This document shows, piece by piece, positions 56,076 to 64,000 of a stretch of 64,000 nt of DNA. How positions within the stretch are numbered: the stretch's first letter is position 1; every line of letters starts with the position of its first letter. The translations under genes and the position numbers were made by a program. A model generated the notes under the pieces. It saw nothing but the letters and a program-made list of their open reading frames with translations, did not search any database and was not told the origin of the DNA. The stretch lies in NCBI GenBank assembly GCA_947396885.1, contig OX377204.1:51509139-51573138 (forward strand). Direction: 5' to 3'. The DNA comes from Heligmosomoides polygyrus polygyrus (taxonomy: Eukaryota > Nematoda > Chromadorea > Rhabditida > Heligmosomidae).

Positions 56076-56300
56076 ACAATCGTGAAAGGATGAAGCCGGG
56101 AGCCTTAAAGGCAGCGAAGGGTGAACCTGATAAAGCTGTGGGAGGATTGAAGAATCAGTCCTTAGTATGCCGAGTATGCGGACAGAGGGCACATAATGGC
56201 CAAATATGCATTCAGGGATAAGATACGGTGCAGGTATGTTCTCACCTTGGGCACGTGGAAAAGACGTGTTGCGTAAAGATGCCGGAAATTCGAAGATTTC
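56015..56300 (+). pseudogene. Gag nucleocapsid zinc knuckles, frameshifted
   Basis: A CCHC box CRVCGQRAHNGQIC (about 56168-56210) is followed, after a stop, by CSHLGHVEKTC, the end of a second knuckle whose first cysteine is in another frame. The knuckles would bind element RNA. Confidence 0.7.
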
Positions 56301-56389
56301 CGAAGAAGATAAACTGGTGTGCTGAGCTGGCTCCAACGACGACGAATGCAATGCGGGATCGGAGGAAGAGTACATCGTAAATTGGATGA

Positions 56390-56919
56390 GTTAGCCACCC
56401 GTCCTGAGATGTGAGATGCCCGCGCGGAAAAGGTATGCGCAAAAGTAGGTCCCCTGTCCTGTGTGACGTGAGGTGCCCGCACAGAGTGGTAGGTGCGTGC
56501 GGAAGCTAGTGCGTCACCGTGCTGGACGGGTGGGGTCTGGAGGAAACAATAAAGATCCAGTCCAGCAGGGATGAAATCTCTACGGCCGAATGTAATAGAA
56601 CCTGGTGAAGACCCCGCGGTGGAAGGAGTACGGGAAAAGCGTACTTAAGCTCTACGCACACTTGCGGCAACGCGGTAGCGGTTAGCACAGAGACGCAGAA
56701 TCACAGCGCGAGGCAAAACTACCCCAGTCCGGACCGCCACCGATCTTTGATCATTCGCATCACTAACCATGCTAGCACTGGTTCTGTTCTTGATGTTCTC
56801 AGTGTTCTGATTTGTTTTTCATATTGTGTTGTTTTTTGCGAGGGTTTCCACGTATACATAAATAAATAAAATAAATAAAGTTGCAGAAATAGATGTATTG
56901 TGTTAACTTTAACGCCACC
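56390..56919. other. Pol deletion filled by other repeat DNA
   Basis: No protease or RT motif. A stretch with CACACTTGCGGCAACGCGG resembles 35637-35657, and AAATAAATAAAATAAATAAA ends near 56880, possibly the 3' tail of a short retroelement inserted here. Confidence 0.4.
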
Positions 56920-57140
56920 GTGCCATCCAAATTCGAATGCAGAGCCGGAACGCTTTGTGCAGACCTTCAAGAGAGGCATGTATAAGGGCATGCGGCATGG
57001 TAAGAAGGTGACATATAGCCCGAGATGCTCTTCGAATATCGGGTAACTCCCCACCCAGCTACTAAGAAGGCTCCAGCAGAGATGTTAATGGGACATAGGA
57101 TTCGGACGGCGTTAGATGTGGTAAGGTCAGATAGCATGGG
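56920..57140 (+). pseudogene. Integrase core fragment
   Basis: Encodes PCHPNSNAEPERFVQTFKRG, the P-x-S-N-G-x-x-E-R region holding the third catalytic Glu of retroviral-type integrases, followed by LPTQLLRRLQQRC-type codons in shifted frames. Stops interrupt it. Confidence 0.7.
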
Positions 57141-57179
57141 AAACCAAATGGACGAGTACCGTGAAAATGAAGGAATGGT

Positions 57180-57336
57180 ATGATAGCAAGGCTAGGGACC
57201 GAAAGTTCAAAACCGGTGATCAGGCCTACATAAGGAATTACCCCGCTAAAGGCGAAAAATGGATGCCGGGAGTGATTACAGAAGTGGTGAGTACGAATAC
57301 GTAGAGTTCATTTTGGTTATGGAAGTCGCCTGGCAT
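57180..57336 (+). pseudogene. Integrase C-terminal region
   Basis: Encodes FKTGDQAYIRNYPAKGEKWM followed by PGVITEVVS, the typical end of Gypsy-type integrase (GDxVYxRNY...W-x-PG-x-I). It continues after hAT 2 as DQLKERYVPEEDVDEVVRG (60092-60150). Confidence 0.7.
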
Positions 57337-57344
57337 ATACCGAT
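57337..57344. repeat. Left TSD of hAT 2
   Basis: ATACCGAT, exactly repeated at 60084-60091. Confidence 0.95.
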
Positions 57345-59146
57345 CAGTGGTGTGCGTAAATGAAATCCGAAATTTCGTGAATCGTAAATCGTAATTATGA
57401 AAAATCGTCGTAAATCGTAAATCGTAAACCGTAAATCGTAAGAGGTGCCTGACTTATAACGTATCCAGTTTCCTTGCTTTTTTTCTATTATGTTAAAGCT
57501 AATCGAAGAACTGTGTTTTATTGAGACGTTTTCAACTCGAGCTGGACACTTCTAATTAAGATGGAAGCCATTAAAATCAACTGCACCTTTCAAATCAAGC
57601 TGGCCAAGTTTTTGGAGAACCAAAATAAACTGCTTGTTCAATAACGCTATCTTAAAAGGTGCCTATACAGAGTGCCCAAATAAAAATTTACACTGCTTGG
57701 ACGATCAAAAACGTTTATCATTCTACTAGCTTGGCTTGCATATAAAACTGACTTTGTAGAAACAACCGCAACAACTCCGAGTAACCCAAGCGAAAACCAT
57801 TCCAACCAAAACCAATACCAAAACCAAAAAAAAAATTTGATGGCTGGCCAACACGACGAAAACATTATTTGCACAAACAATCCAACGAGCATCCCCTTCT
57901 GAGTGAGCGCATGGCACATTTCTATTGGTATGACGCACCTAAAGTTCTAAGCCTTCTCACATTTTGAAATTGTACATTTTTATAGCAGACGATTCTGTGC
58001 CGATTGAAAGAGTATGATCACATTTTGGACACTCATCACAGTCGGATTTTTGACTTAAAATTATAAAAGAAGATATTTTTGCGGCATTCTTTAGAAGTAG
58101 GGTAGAGAAGCAAGGTGCAGTTTGAATTGAAAGCGGTTTAACTGATTCGTACAAAGTGCATTTTAAACAGATGGGGGAAGCCCACGGCAAAGGAGTTAGA
58201 GGAGGACGGTTATCGCGTGCTCCAGATTCGGATCCTACCACGGGCAGTCAAGTATTCCATACCCGCTCGGTTGCGAATTGGTACCTGATTTGCCTGGGAA
58301 GGATAAAACACTGATCTCTACATAGGCTGTCAACCGCAGTTCATTCTATAGGGCAAACCCACACTCGAATGACCTCTACGGTATCGCACAGAGGAAGAAA
58401 GAATGGATGGCGCATCTCAAACAGGGTCTGATTAACGCGTCATGCTTTGTCCTTCATCATTTTTGAACGCAACACTTCTGGAATAAAAGTTCGACGATAC
58501 CAGGCAATTACTTTGGGTGGCAGGTTTGCTTGCACTTGTTATATTTAGGAAACTACAAAATATTGCATTACTAGTTAATGACTGCTTGCATCCGCCAGTC
58601 CTGCTCTCCGCTACCTTTGTAACAAACGCCATCGTATCTTTTGCTCAGTCTTCAGCATTCTGAACGGATCGCATAGGGCGAACACAACAACCCCAATCAG
58701 ACCACTGAAACGAGACCAAAAGTGTCAAACTTTTTCACTTTTATCATGAAAATGTCAGACGCTTTGCTTAAGGCGCACCTCATACGTGAATAGAGTCCGC
58801 GCCATGACGTGCAGTGATAATCAGATTGAAACATGAGTGTTTTACTCTTTCCAACAGTTTAGCAATCATTCCACAGCTTCCAATCAAGTCCAATATTCCT
58901 TGATGGCTTTGCATGAGTTCTACTCGTGTGCATTGGACAGAGTCGTCTATGTGGGGAACAAGTGGTGAAAAAGTCTTAAGTTGACTAGGCGGCGGTTGCA
59001 GCATAGAATATGGTTCAGCAGGAGATCATCTTCATTCCAGTGCAAGGAGATTTTTCATGTCCTTCTGTAAACTTGACCTCGAATGTGAGACGTTGCGCTA
59101 GAGTGTGACCAGAAAGGCTAGCCCAGTTCCATTGACAGGTATTAAC

Positions 59147-59796
59147 ACATTCGCGACCATGTCCACACATATGAGTGGACAGCGGAGAATGCGCGACGGA
59201 CGGTGTCCACTCATTTGAGTGGACGGGGGAGTTTTGGGAAGAACTTTGTTTATTGATGTTTTTGTTTGATTTTCTTCTCAAATTCGCAAATTATAGTAAC
59301 AAAAAATGTTGGGTTTGCGTAGACAGAAAAATGATTGGCTTTATCGTAGCTAACAAGATAAGAACTTTTTTCATTACTGAAACACAATAAGCGCACATAC
59401 TTCTAGACCAGAATTAATGCTCAAAATACAGATGAAATTTGAATTGAACTCTTAAATAAAACAACCTAGGCCCTGAATGATTATGACATTGTACAAACTT
59501 TTAACAAGAACACTTCTTATCGTTGGAGCATCTCAAACAAACACATTTTGCGCAACTGGTGCAGCGCGTATGGACTATCCTTTCTTCATGGCAATATCTC
59601 TTCCCAGGCTGCTACTCAGTTTTTTATAGCAAGCTGTGCAGTTCTTCTGGACTTTTCTTGGGTCTGCAGTTACATTTTCTAAGCCTCTGCCTTTTTTCAG
59701 CGCCTGTCCACGCAAATGAGTGTACACACGCACACGCCAAAAAAGCCGTGGGCCGTCGCGCGCACTGGGCGCGAAAACATCCTGGTCGTGAATGTG
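59147..59796 (-). mobile_element. piggyBac-like non-autonomous element
   Basis: TTAA flanks both sides (59143-59146, 59797-59800) and the ends CACATTCGCGACCA and, inverted, CACATTCACGACCA match. Subterminal GTCCACTCATTTGAGTGGAC motifs repeat. TTAA specificity and a cysteine-rich coding scrap support piggyBac. Confidence 0.85.
59480..59690 (-). pseudogene. piggyBac transposase cysteine-rich C-terminus
   Basis: The minus strand encodes HTRCTSCAKCVCLRCSNDKK and CSC before a stop, with ELHSLL and RYCHEE upstream. The Cys spacing resembles the C-terminal zinc-binding domain that lets piggyBac transposases bind their ends. The rest of the gene is deleted; one upstream stop is present. Confidence 0.65.
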
Positions 59797-60091
59797 TTAA
59801 CTCGAGAGGCCTATTTGCAAAGCTGTTGTTCTGTCACAGTGCCACAGCAGAACATAAAAAAAGTAATTAGGAAATAGCAATGAGCTATGAGGGAAGTCTT
59901 TAAAAGTGGGTACATCTTCATAATCCGAATAGTATCACGTTATGTGGACGTTTGTCATCCGTGGGCCGACGATCACATTTACGAAAACTTACGATTTACG
60001 ACCCAAAATGTCGTAAATCGTAAATCGTAAAAATTTTGCCAAACATCACCGTAAATCGTAAATCGTAATTACGCACACCCCTGATACCGAT

Positions 60092-60820
60092 CAACTGAAG
60101 GAGAGGTATGTGCCAGAGGAGGACGTGGACGAAGTAGTAAGAGGACAGAAAAGGAAACAAGTAGGTGCTGGTCCTGCGGGAGTTAGGCTGAACCTGTTAG
60201 AGCTGAAGTGCCGTTGAAGAGGTCAACCAGGATACCTAGGAATAAGGAAAGAACGAAAGAATTTTTAGAGAAACAGGATAAGCAGGCTAGGGTTGGAGGG
60301 ATAAGAGTGATCTCGAGTGGGAAACGAAATTAATAAACAACGGGCGATGCTATATAAGGGCTATGAATGGCAAGGTGGACTCCATTCGACATGTGGACAC
60401 TGCTCGGGACTCCAATAGGCGCATCGGTACAACACGCAGTGGCGCCTGCTTCGATGCAGCCAGTGCTGCCCCGTGAGAAGGGGGTGGGGACGGAAGAAGC
60501 GAGACAGTATATAGTAAATAAGGGATTTGTGGATTTGTTAATAAATGATTTTTGAAATTTCGTGTTGAGCAATTGAGCATGGTTGTGGTGGAGGGAATGG
60601 AGTTGGACGGAAGGGTAGGTTGGAAAACCGCCGAAGAGTGGAGTACGGGGGGCGGAAACCCAGGACGGGGAGAGGAGTAGGAGGCTCCGGAACTCCTCGT
60701 TGGTAGGGAGGAGAGAGTAGGGTCCCTGTAGGACACCGAACTCTCCTACGTAGTGGAGCAGAAGAGTAGGACACAAATCGAACTCCAGTGGAAATAAAGA
60801 AGAATGTCACTGGGAGGAGA
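60092..60820 (+). other. 3' part of the LTR element
   Basis: End of pol (RYVPEEDVDEVVRGQKRKQV), then about 600 bp without a credible gene, ending in the purine tract CTGGGAGGAGA (60810-60820) before the 3' LTR. Confidence 0.6.
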
Positions 60821-60830
60821 TGTTGGGGAA
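60821..60830 (+). repeat. Start of 3' LTR, cut by hAT 3
   Basis: TGTTGGGGAA matches the 5' LTR start (TGTTGGGGAG) and is directly followed by CAGGGGTGTGCG of another hAT. Confidence 0.7.
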
Positions 60831-61227
60831 CAGGGGTGTGCGTTAAATTTTGTCCGGTAAATTTTCAACGACTGTTTTTTAACGAGAAATTTTTGCGTTA
60901 AAATCGGTAAATTCGTTAAATAAACTTTCCCATAGCTGCAGTCAGTGTGGTCGTGTGGTTGTATTTTGGTATGTAAAAGGCCACTTCTCTTTTCTTATTG
61001 ATTTTCTCGTCTCCATCTACGTGGCAGTTATATGACTCTTCGTCTTCACAATAGAATAAGAACAGTCCATCTACCAACAATAAAATCGCTAAAAGAGAGA
61101 AATCATTAAGATTCCAAAACAACCAGTATCAACAGAACAACAAGACTTCTAGAATAACATGTTTTTTCTATGCCTAGTTCGTTTACCATGCGGAAAGTGT
61201 CCAGCATCTGCGAAGATCCATAGTGCT
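60831..61227. mobile_element. hAT element 3, left end
   Basis: Starts CAGGGGTGTGCGTTAAATTT with CGTTAAAT subterminal words like hAT 1. Its right end is not in view; either the tandem array lies inside it or it is truncated near 61.2 kb. Confidence 0.6.
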
Positions 61228-61243
61228 ATCCCCCATCCCCCCA

Positions 61244-61253
61244 TATATAAAAG
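61244..61253 (+). promoter_or_regulatory. TATA-like box in array unit 1 (repeated in each unit)
   Basis: TATATAAAAG preceded by a C-rich run. The same box occurs in every unit about 65-70 bp upstream of the SL1-like 22-mer. That is longer than a usual TATA-to-start distance, so it may serve a different start. Confidence 0.5.
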
Positions 61254-61314
61254 AGGAAGGGTTTTTTTTTGTCCAATGTTAGCCACACGCAATTCGTGTA
61301 CTGCCTAGCTAGCC

Positions 61315-61336
61315 GGTTTAACCACCCAAGTTTGCG
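61315..61336 (+). ncRNA. SL1-like leader, unit 1
   Basis: GGTTTAACCACCCAAGTTTG then CG, 19 of 22 identical to SL1 and followed by GTACGG. Confidence 0.6.
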
Positions 61337-61721
61337 GTACGGTTGCCAGTTGTCCAACAAGAAGGCGCTTGACAGTTGTCCAATACTGTTGTTTACCATT
61401 GACTGCTCGACGTTGGGTGATTTCGAAATAAATCTCTTCCCAATACGTGTCTAGTGGTCATACCTCAGTGTTCCTTCCCAGCTCTCCTGTGTGGTGCAAC
61501 TTTCCACTATTTTTACCGCCATACTCTTACTACCCCACTACCAGGGTTGCTGCTACTAAAGAAATTGAATCCTTTTCCAATGTTCAGTATTGCAACCGGT
61601 TGCTCCGTTCTGCACTTTTTTTGCTAATCCCCCCATCCCCCCATATCCCCCCATATATAAAAGAGGAAGGGTTTTTTGTCCGATGTTAGCCACCCGCAAT
61701 TTGTATACTGCCTAGCTAGCC

Positions 61722-61743
61722 GGTTTAATCACCCAAGTTTGCG
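61722..61743 (+). ncRNA. SL1-like leader, unit 2
   Basis: GGTTTAATCACCCAAGTTTG then CG: 20 of 22 bases match SL1 and GT follows immediately, as at the SL RNA splice donor. TTGGGTGATT at 61820-61829 is the exact complement of bases 61727-61736. No Sm site (A-U4-6-G) is visible within the next 100 bases. Confidence 0.6.
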
Positions 61744-62128
61744 GTACGGTTGCCAGTTGTCCAACAAGAAGGCGCTTGACAGTTGTCCAATACTGTTGTT
61801 TACCATCGACTGCTCGACGTTGGGTGATTTCGAAAGAAATCTCCTCCCAATACGTGTCTAGTGGTCATACCTCAGTGTTCCTTCCCAGCTCTCCTGTGTG
61901 GTGCAACTTTCCACTATTTTTACCGCCATACTCTTACTACCCCACTACCAGGGTTGCTGCTACTAAAGAAATTGAATCCTTTTCCAATGTTCAGTATTGC
62001 AACCGGTTGCTCCGTTCTGCACTTTTTTTGCTAATCCCCCCATCCCCCCATATCCCCCCATATATAAAAGAGGAAGGGTTTTTTGTCCGATGTTAGCCAC
62101 CCGCAATTTGTATACTGCCTAGCTAGCC

Positions 62129-62150
62129 GGTTTAATCACCCAAGTTTGCG
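62129..62150 (+). ncRNA. SL1-like leader, unit 3
   Basis: Same 22-mer as unit 2, followed by GTACGG. Confidence 0.6.
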
Positions 62151-62531
62151 GTACGGTTGCCAGTTGTCCAACAAGAAGGCGCTTTACAGTTGTCCAATAC
62201 TGTTGTTTACCATCGACTGCTCGACGTTGGGTGATTTCGAAAGAAATCTCCTCCCAATACGTGTCTAGTGGTCATACCTCAGTGTTCCTCCCCAGCTCTC
62301 CTGTGTGGTGCAACTTTCCACTATTTTTACCGCCATACTCTTACTACCCACTACCAGGGTTGCTGCTACTAAAGAAATTGAATCCTTTTCCAATGTTCAG
62401 TATTGCAACCGGTTGCTCCGTTCTGCACTTTTTTGCTAATCCCCCCATCCCCCATATCCCCCATATATAAAAGAGGAAGGGTTTTTTGTCCGATGTTAGC
62501 CACCCGCAATTTGTATATTGCCTAGCTAGCC

Positions 62532-62553
62532 GGTTTAATCACCCAAGTTTGCG
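62532..62553 (+). ncRNA. SL1-like leader, unit 4
   Basis: Same 22-mer as unit 2. This unit carries a 10-bp CCATCGACTG duplication downstream. Confidence 0.6.
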
Positions 62554-62952
62554 GTACGGTTGCCAGTTGTCCAACAAGAAGGCGCTTGACAGTTGTCCAT
62601 TACTGCTGTTTACCATCGACTGCCATCGACTGCTCGACGTTGGGTGATTTCGAAATAAATCTCTTCCCAATACGTGTCTAGTGGTCATACCTCAGTGTTC
62701 CTTCCCAGCTCTCCTGTGTGGTGCAACTTTCCACTATTTTTACCGCCATACTCTTACTACCCCACTACCAGGGTTGCTGCTACTAAAGAAATTGAATCCT
62801 TTTCCAATGTTCAGTATTGCAACCGGTTGCTCCGTTCTGCACTTTTTTTTGCTAATCCCCCCATCCCCCCATATCCCCCCATATATAAAAGAGGAAGGGT
62901 TTTTTTTTGTCCAATGTTAGCCACCCGCAATTTGTATACTGCCTAGCTAGCC

Positions 62953-62974
62953 GGTTTAATCACCCAAGTTTGCG
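62953..62974 (+). ncRNA. SL1-like leader, unit 5
   Basis: Same 22-mer as unit 2, in a unit otherwise of the unit-1 type (CCATTGACTG, AATAAA). Confidence 0.6.
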
Positions 62975-63359
62975 GTACGGTTGCCAGTTGTCCAACAAGA
63001 AGGCGCTTGACAGTTGTCCAATACTGTTGTTTACCATTGACTGCTCGACGTTGGGTGATTTCGAAATAAATCTCTTCCCAATACGTGTCTAGTGGTCATA
63101 CCTCAGTGTTCCTTCCCAGCTCTCCTGTGTGGTGCAACTTTCCACTATTTTTACCGCCATACTCTTACTACCCCACTACCAGGGTTGCTGCTACTAAAGA
63201 AATTGAATCCTTTTCCAATGTTCAGTATTGCAACCGGTTGCTCCGTTCTGCACTTCTTTTGCTAATCCCCCCATCCCCCCATATCCCCCCATATATAAAA
63301 GAGGAAGGGTTTTTTGTCCGATGTTAGCCACCCGCAATTTGTATACTGCCTAGCTAGCC

Positions 63360-63381
63360 GGTTTAATCACCCAAGTTTGCG
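63360..63381 (+). ncRNA. SL1-like leader, unit 6
   Basis: Same 22-mer as unit 2. Confidence 0.6.
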
Positions 63382-63763
63382 GTACGGTTGCCAGTTGTCC
63401 AACAAGAAGGCGCTTGACAGTTGTCCAATACTGTTGTTTACCATCGACTGCTCGACGTTGGGTGATTTCGAAAGAAATCTCCTCCCAATACGTGTCTAGT
63501 GGTCATACCTCAGTGTTCCTTCCCAGCTCTCCTGTGTGGTGCAACTTTCCACTATTTTTACCGCCATACTCTTACTACCCCACTACCAGGGTTGCTGCTA
63601 CTAAAGAAATTGAATCCTTTTCCAATGTTCAGTATTGCAACCGGTTGCTCCGTTCTGCACTTTTTTGCTAATCCCCCCATCCCCCATATCCCCCATATAT
63701 AAAAGAGGAAGGGTTTTTTGTCCGATGTTAGCGACCCGCAATTTGTATACTGCCTAGCTAGCC

Positions 63764-63785
63764 GGTTTAATCACCCAAGTTTGCG
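63764..63785 (+). ncRNA. SL1-like leader, unit 7
   Basis: Same 22-mer as unit 2; the unit runs off the window end. Confidence 0.6.
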
Positions 63786-64000
63786 GTACGGTTGCCAGTT
63801 GTCCAACAAGAAGGCGCTTGACAGTTGTCCATTACTGCTGTTTACCATCGACTGCTCGACGTTGGGTGATTTCGAAAGAAATCTCCTCCCAATACGTGTC
63901 TAGTGGTCATACCTCAGTGTTCCTTCCCAGCTCTCCTGTGTGGTGCAACTTTCCACTATTTTTACCGCCATACTCTTACTACCCCACTACCAGGGTTGCT

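Larger units (their letters stand above)
57345..60083. mobile_element. hAT element 2, inserted in integrase
   Basis: Ends CAGTGGTGTGCGTAAATG and, inverted, CAGGGGTGTGCGTAATTACG, with a perfect 8-bp duplication. Both ends are dense in CGTAAATC words. No transposase motif is recognisable in its 2.7 kb. A piggyBac derivative (59147-59796) is nested within. Confidence 0.9.
53651..60830 (+). mobile_element. LTR (Gypsy-like) retrotransposon with nested hATs
   Basis: LTR starts TGTTGGGGA at 53651 and again at 60821, the latter preceded by a purine-rich tract (CTGGGAGGAGA). Between lie a candidate primer-binding site, gag, a zinc knuckle and integrase scraps. Protease, RT, RNase H and most of integrase are deleted between about 56390 and 56920. 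Two hATs (53862-55320, 57345-60083) interrupt it, and a third begins 10 bp into the 3' LTR. Confidence 0.8.
61228..64000. repeat. Tandem array, units of about 405 bp, with SL1-like motif
   Basis: Nearly seven units, the last cut by the window edge. The repeated AGCC after ATGTT occurs at 61281, 61688, 62095, 62498, 62919, 63326 and 63730 (spacings 407, 407, 403, 421, 407, 404). Each unit has CATATATAAAAGAGG, then about 65 bp later the SL1-like 22-mer, then TTGGGTGATT, and in some units AATAAA. Recurring small frames of 61-106 codons reflect the repeat and have no recognised domain. Confidence 0.95.

Noticed and set aside
61315..63785. Calling the array units functional SL RNA genes outright
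   Set aside because: The leader and GT are present, but no Sm-binding site is visible at the expected distance and expression is unknown, so it is reported only as SL1-like.
61269..63903. Recurring 61-106 codon ORFs in the tandem array, as a possible tandem gene family
   Set aside because: Frames recur because the unit recurs; different frames of the same unit are open in different copies, and no domain is visible.
61228..64000. CRISPR array
   Set aside because: Units are about 405 bp and nearly identical throughout, with no repeat-spacer alternation, and the context is eukaryotic.

Overview
This window looks like a piece of a repeat-rich nematode nuclear genome, most likely a hookworm or other strongylid. 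The evidence is the family mix: RTE-type LINEs, several mariners, a BEL/Pao gag, a Penelope-like GIY-YIG fragment, piggyBac and hAT elements, many long foldback (palindromic) elements, and sequences nearly identical to the nematode SL1 spliced leader. There is no operon structure, no bacterial signal and no complete host gene. The only convincing host coding sequence is the 3' end of a spliced lysine-rich gene at about 52.3-52.7 kb, plus a decayed superfamily-1 helicase gene at 48.2-50.8 kb.

Layout. 0.4-3.0 kb: palindromic foldback element (family FB1). 3.0-4.8 kb: broken RTE LINE. 4.8-5.9 kb: BEL/Pao gag relic with an SL1-like tag upstream of it. 5.9-6.55 kb: truncated hAT, then an RTE scrap. 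7.3-8.2 kb: mariner relic. 9.6-16.7 kb: a second, larger foldback (FB2) carrying an RTE element (11.7-15.2 kb) whose 3' tip is inverted relative to its body, the structure expected from twin priming. 18.7-20.0 kb: mariner. 20.0-23.0 kb: RTE LINE. 23.1-24.0 kb: internally deleted mariner inside a (TA)n tract. 24.2-25.3, 26.1-27.2 and 27.2-29.3 kb: three foldback/long-TIR elements, the last running into a 200-base assembly gap (29266-29465). 31.2-32.4 kb: mariner. 33.0-35.2 kb: foldback carrying tRNA-like (SINE-like) modules in both arms. 36-37.5 kb: a second LINE type and a Penelope-like fragment. 38.0-43.3 kb: mosaic of two RTE copies broken by a hAT and an RTE-leader fragment. 43.9-44.1 kb: 204-bp MITE with a perfect 8-bp target duplication. 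44.2-45.1 kb: Tc1/mariner-type transposase relic. 45.1-48.1 kb: second copy of the 26-kb foldback family, with an ORF and a nested LINE 3' end. 49.4-50.4 kb: two small foldbacks splitting the helicase pseudogene. 53.65-60.83 kb: LTR retrotransposon with LTR, candidate primer-binding site, gag, zinc knuckle, integrase scraps, polypurine tract and start of the 3' LTR, split by hAT elements; one hAT in turn contains a piggyBac derivative in a TTAA site. 61.2-64.0 kb: tandem array of about 405-bp units running off the window end.

The most unusual signal is that terminal array. Every unit carries a TATA-like box, a 22-mer matching the SL1 leader at 20 of 22 positions (19 of 22 in the first unit), followed directly by GT as at an SL RNA splice donor, and a perfect or near-perfect 10-base complement of the leader core about 85 bases downstream. 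A separate 19-base exact SL1 match lies upstream of the BEL/Pao gag relic. The genes do not form a pathway: the window is layered transposon insertion, and target duplications let the order of several insertions be read.
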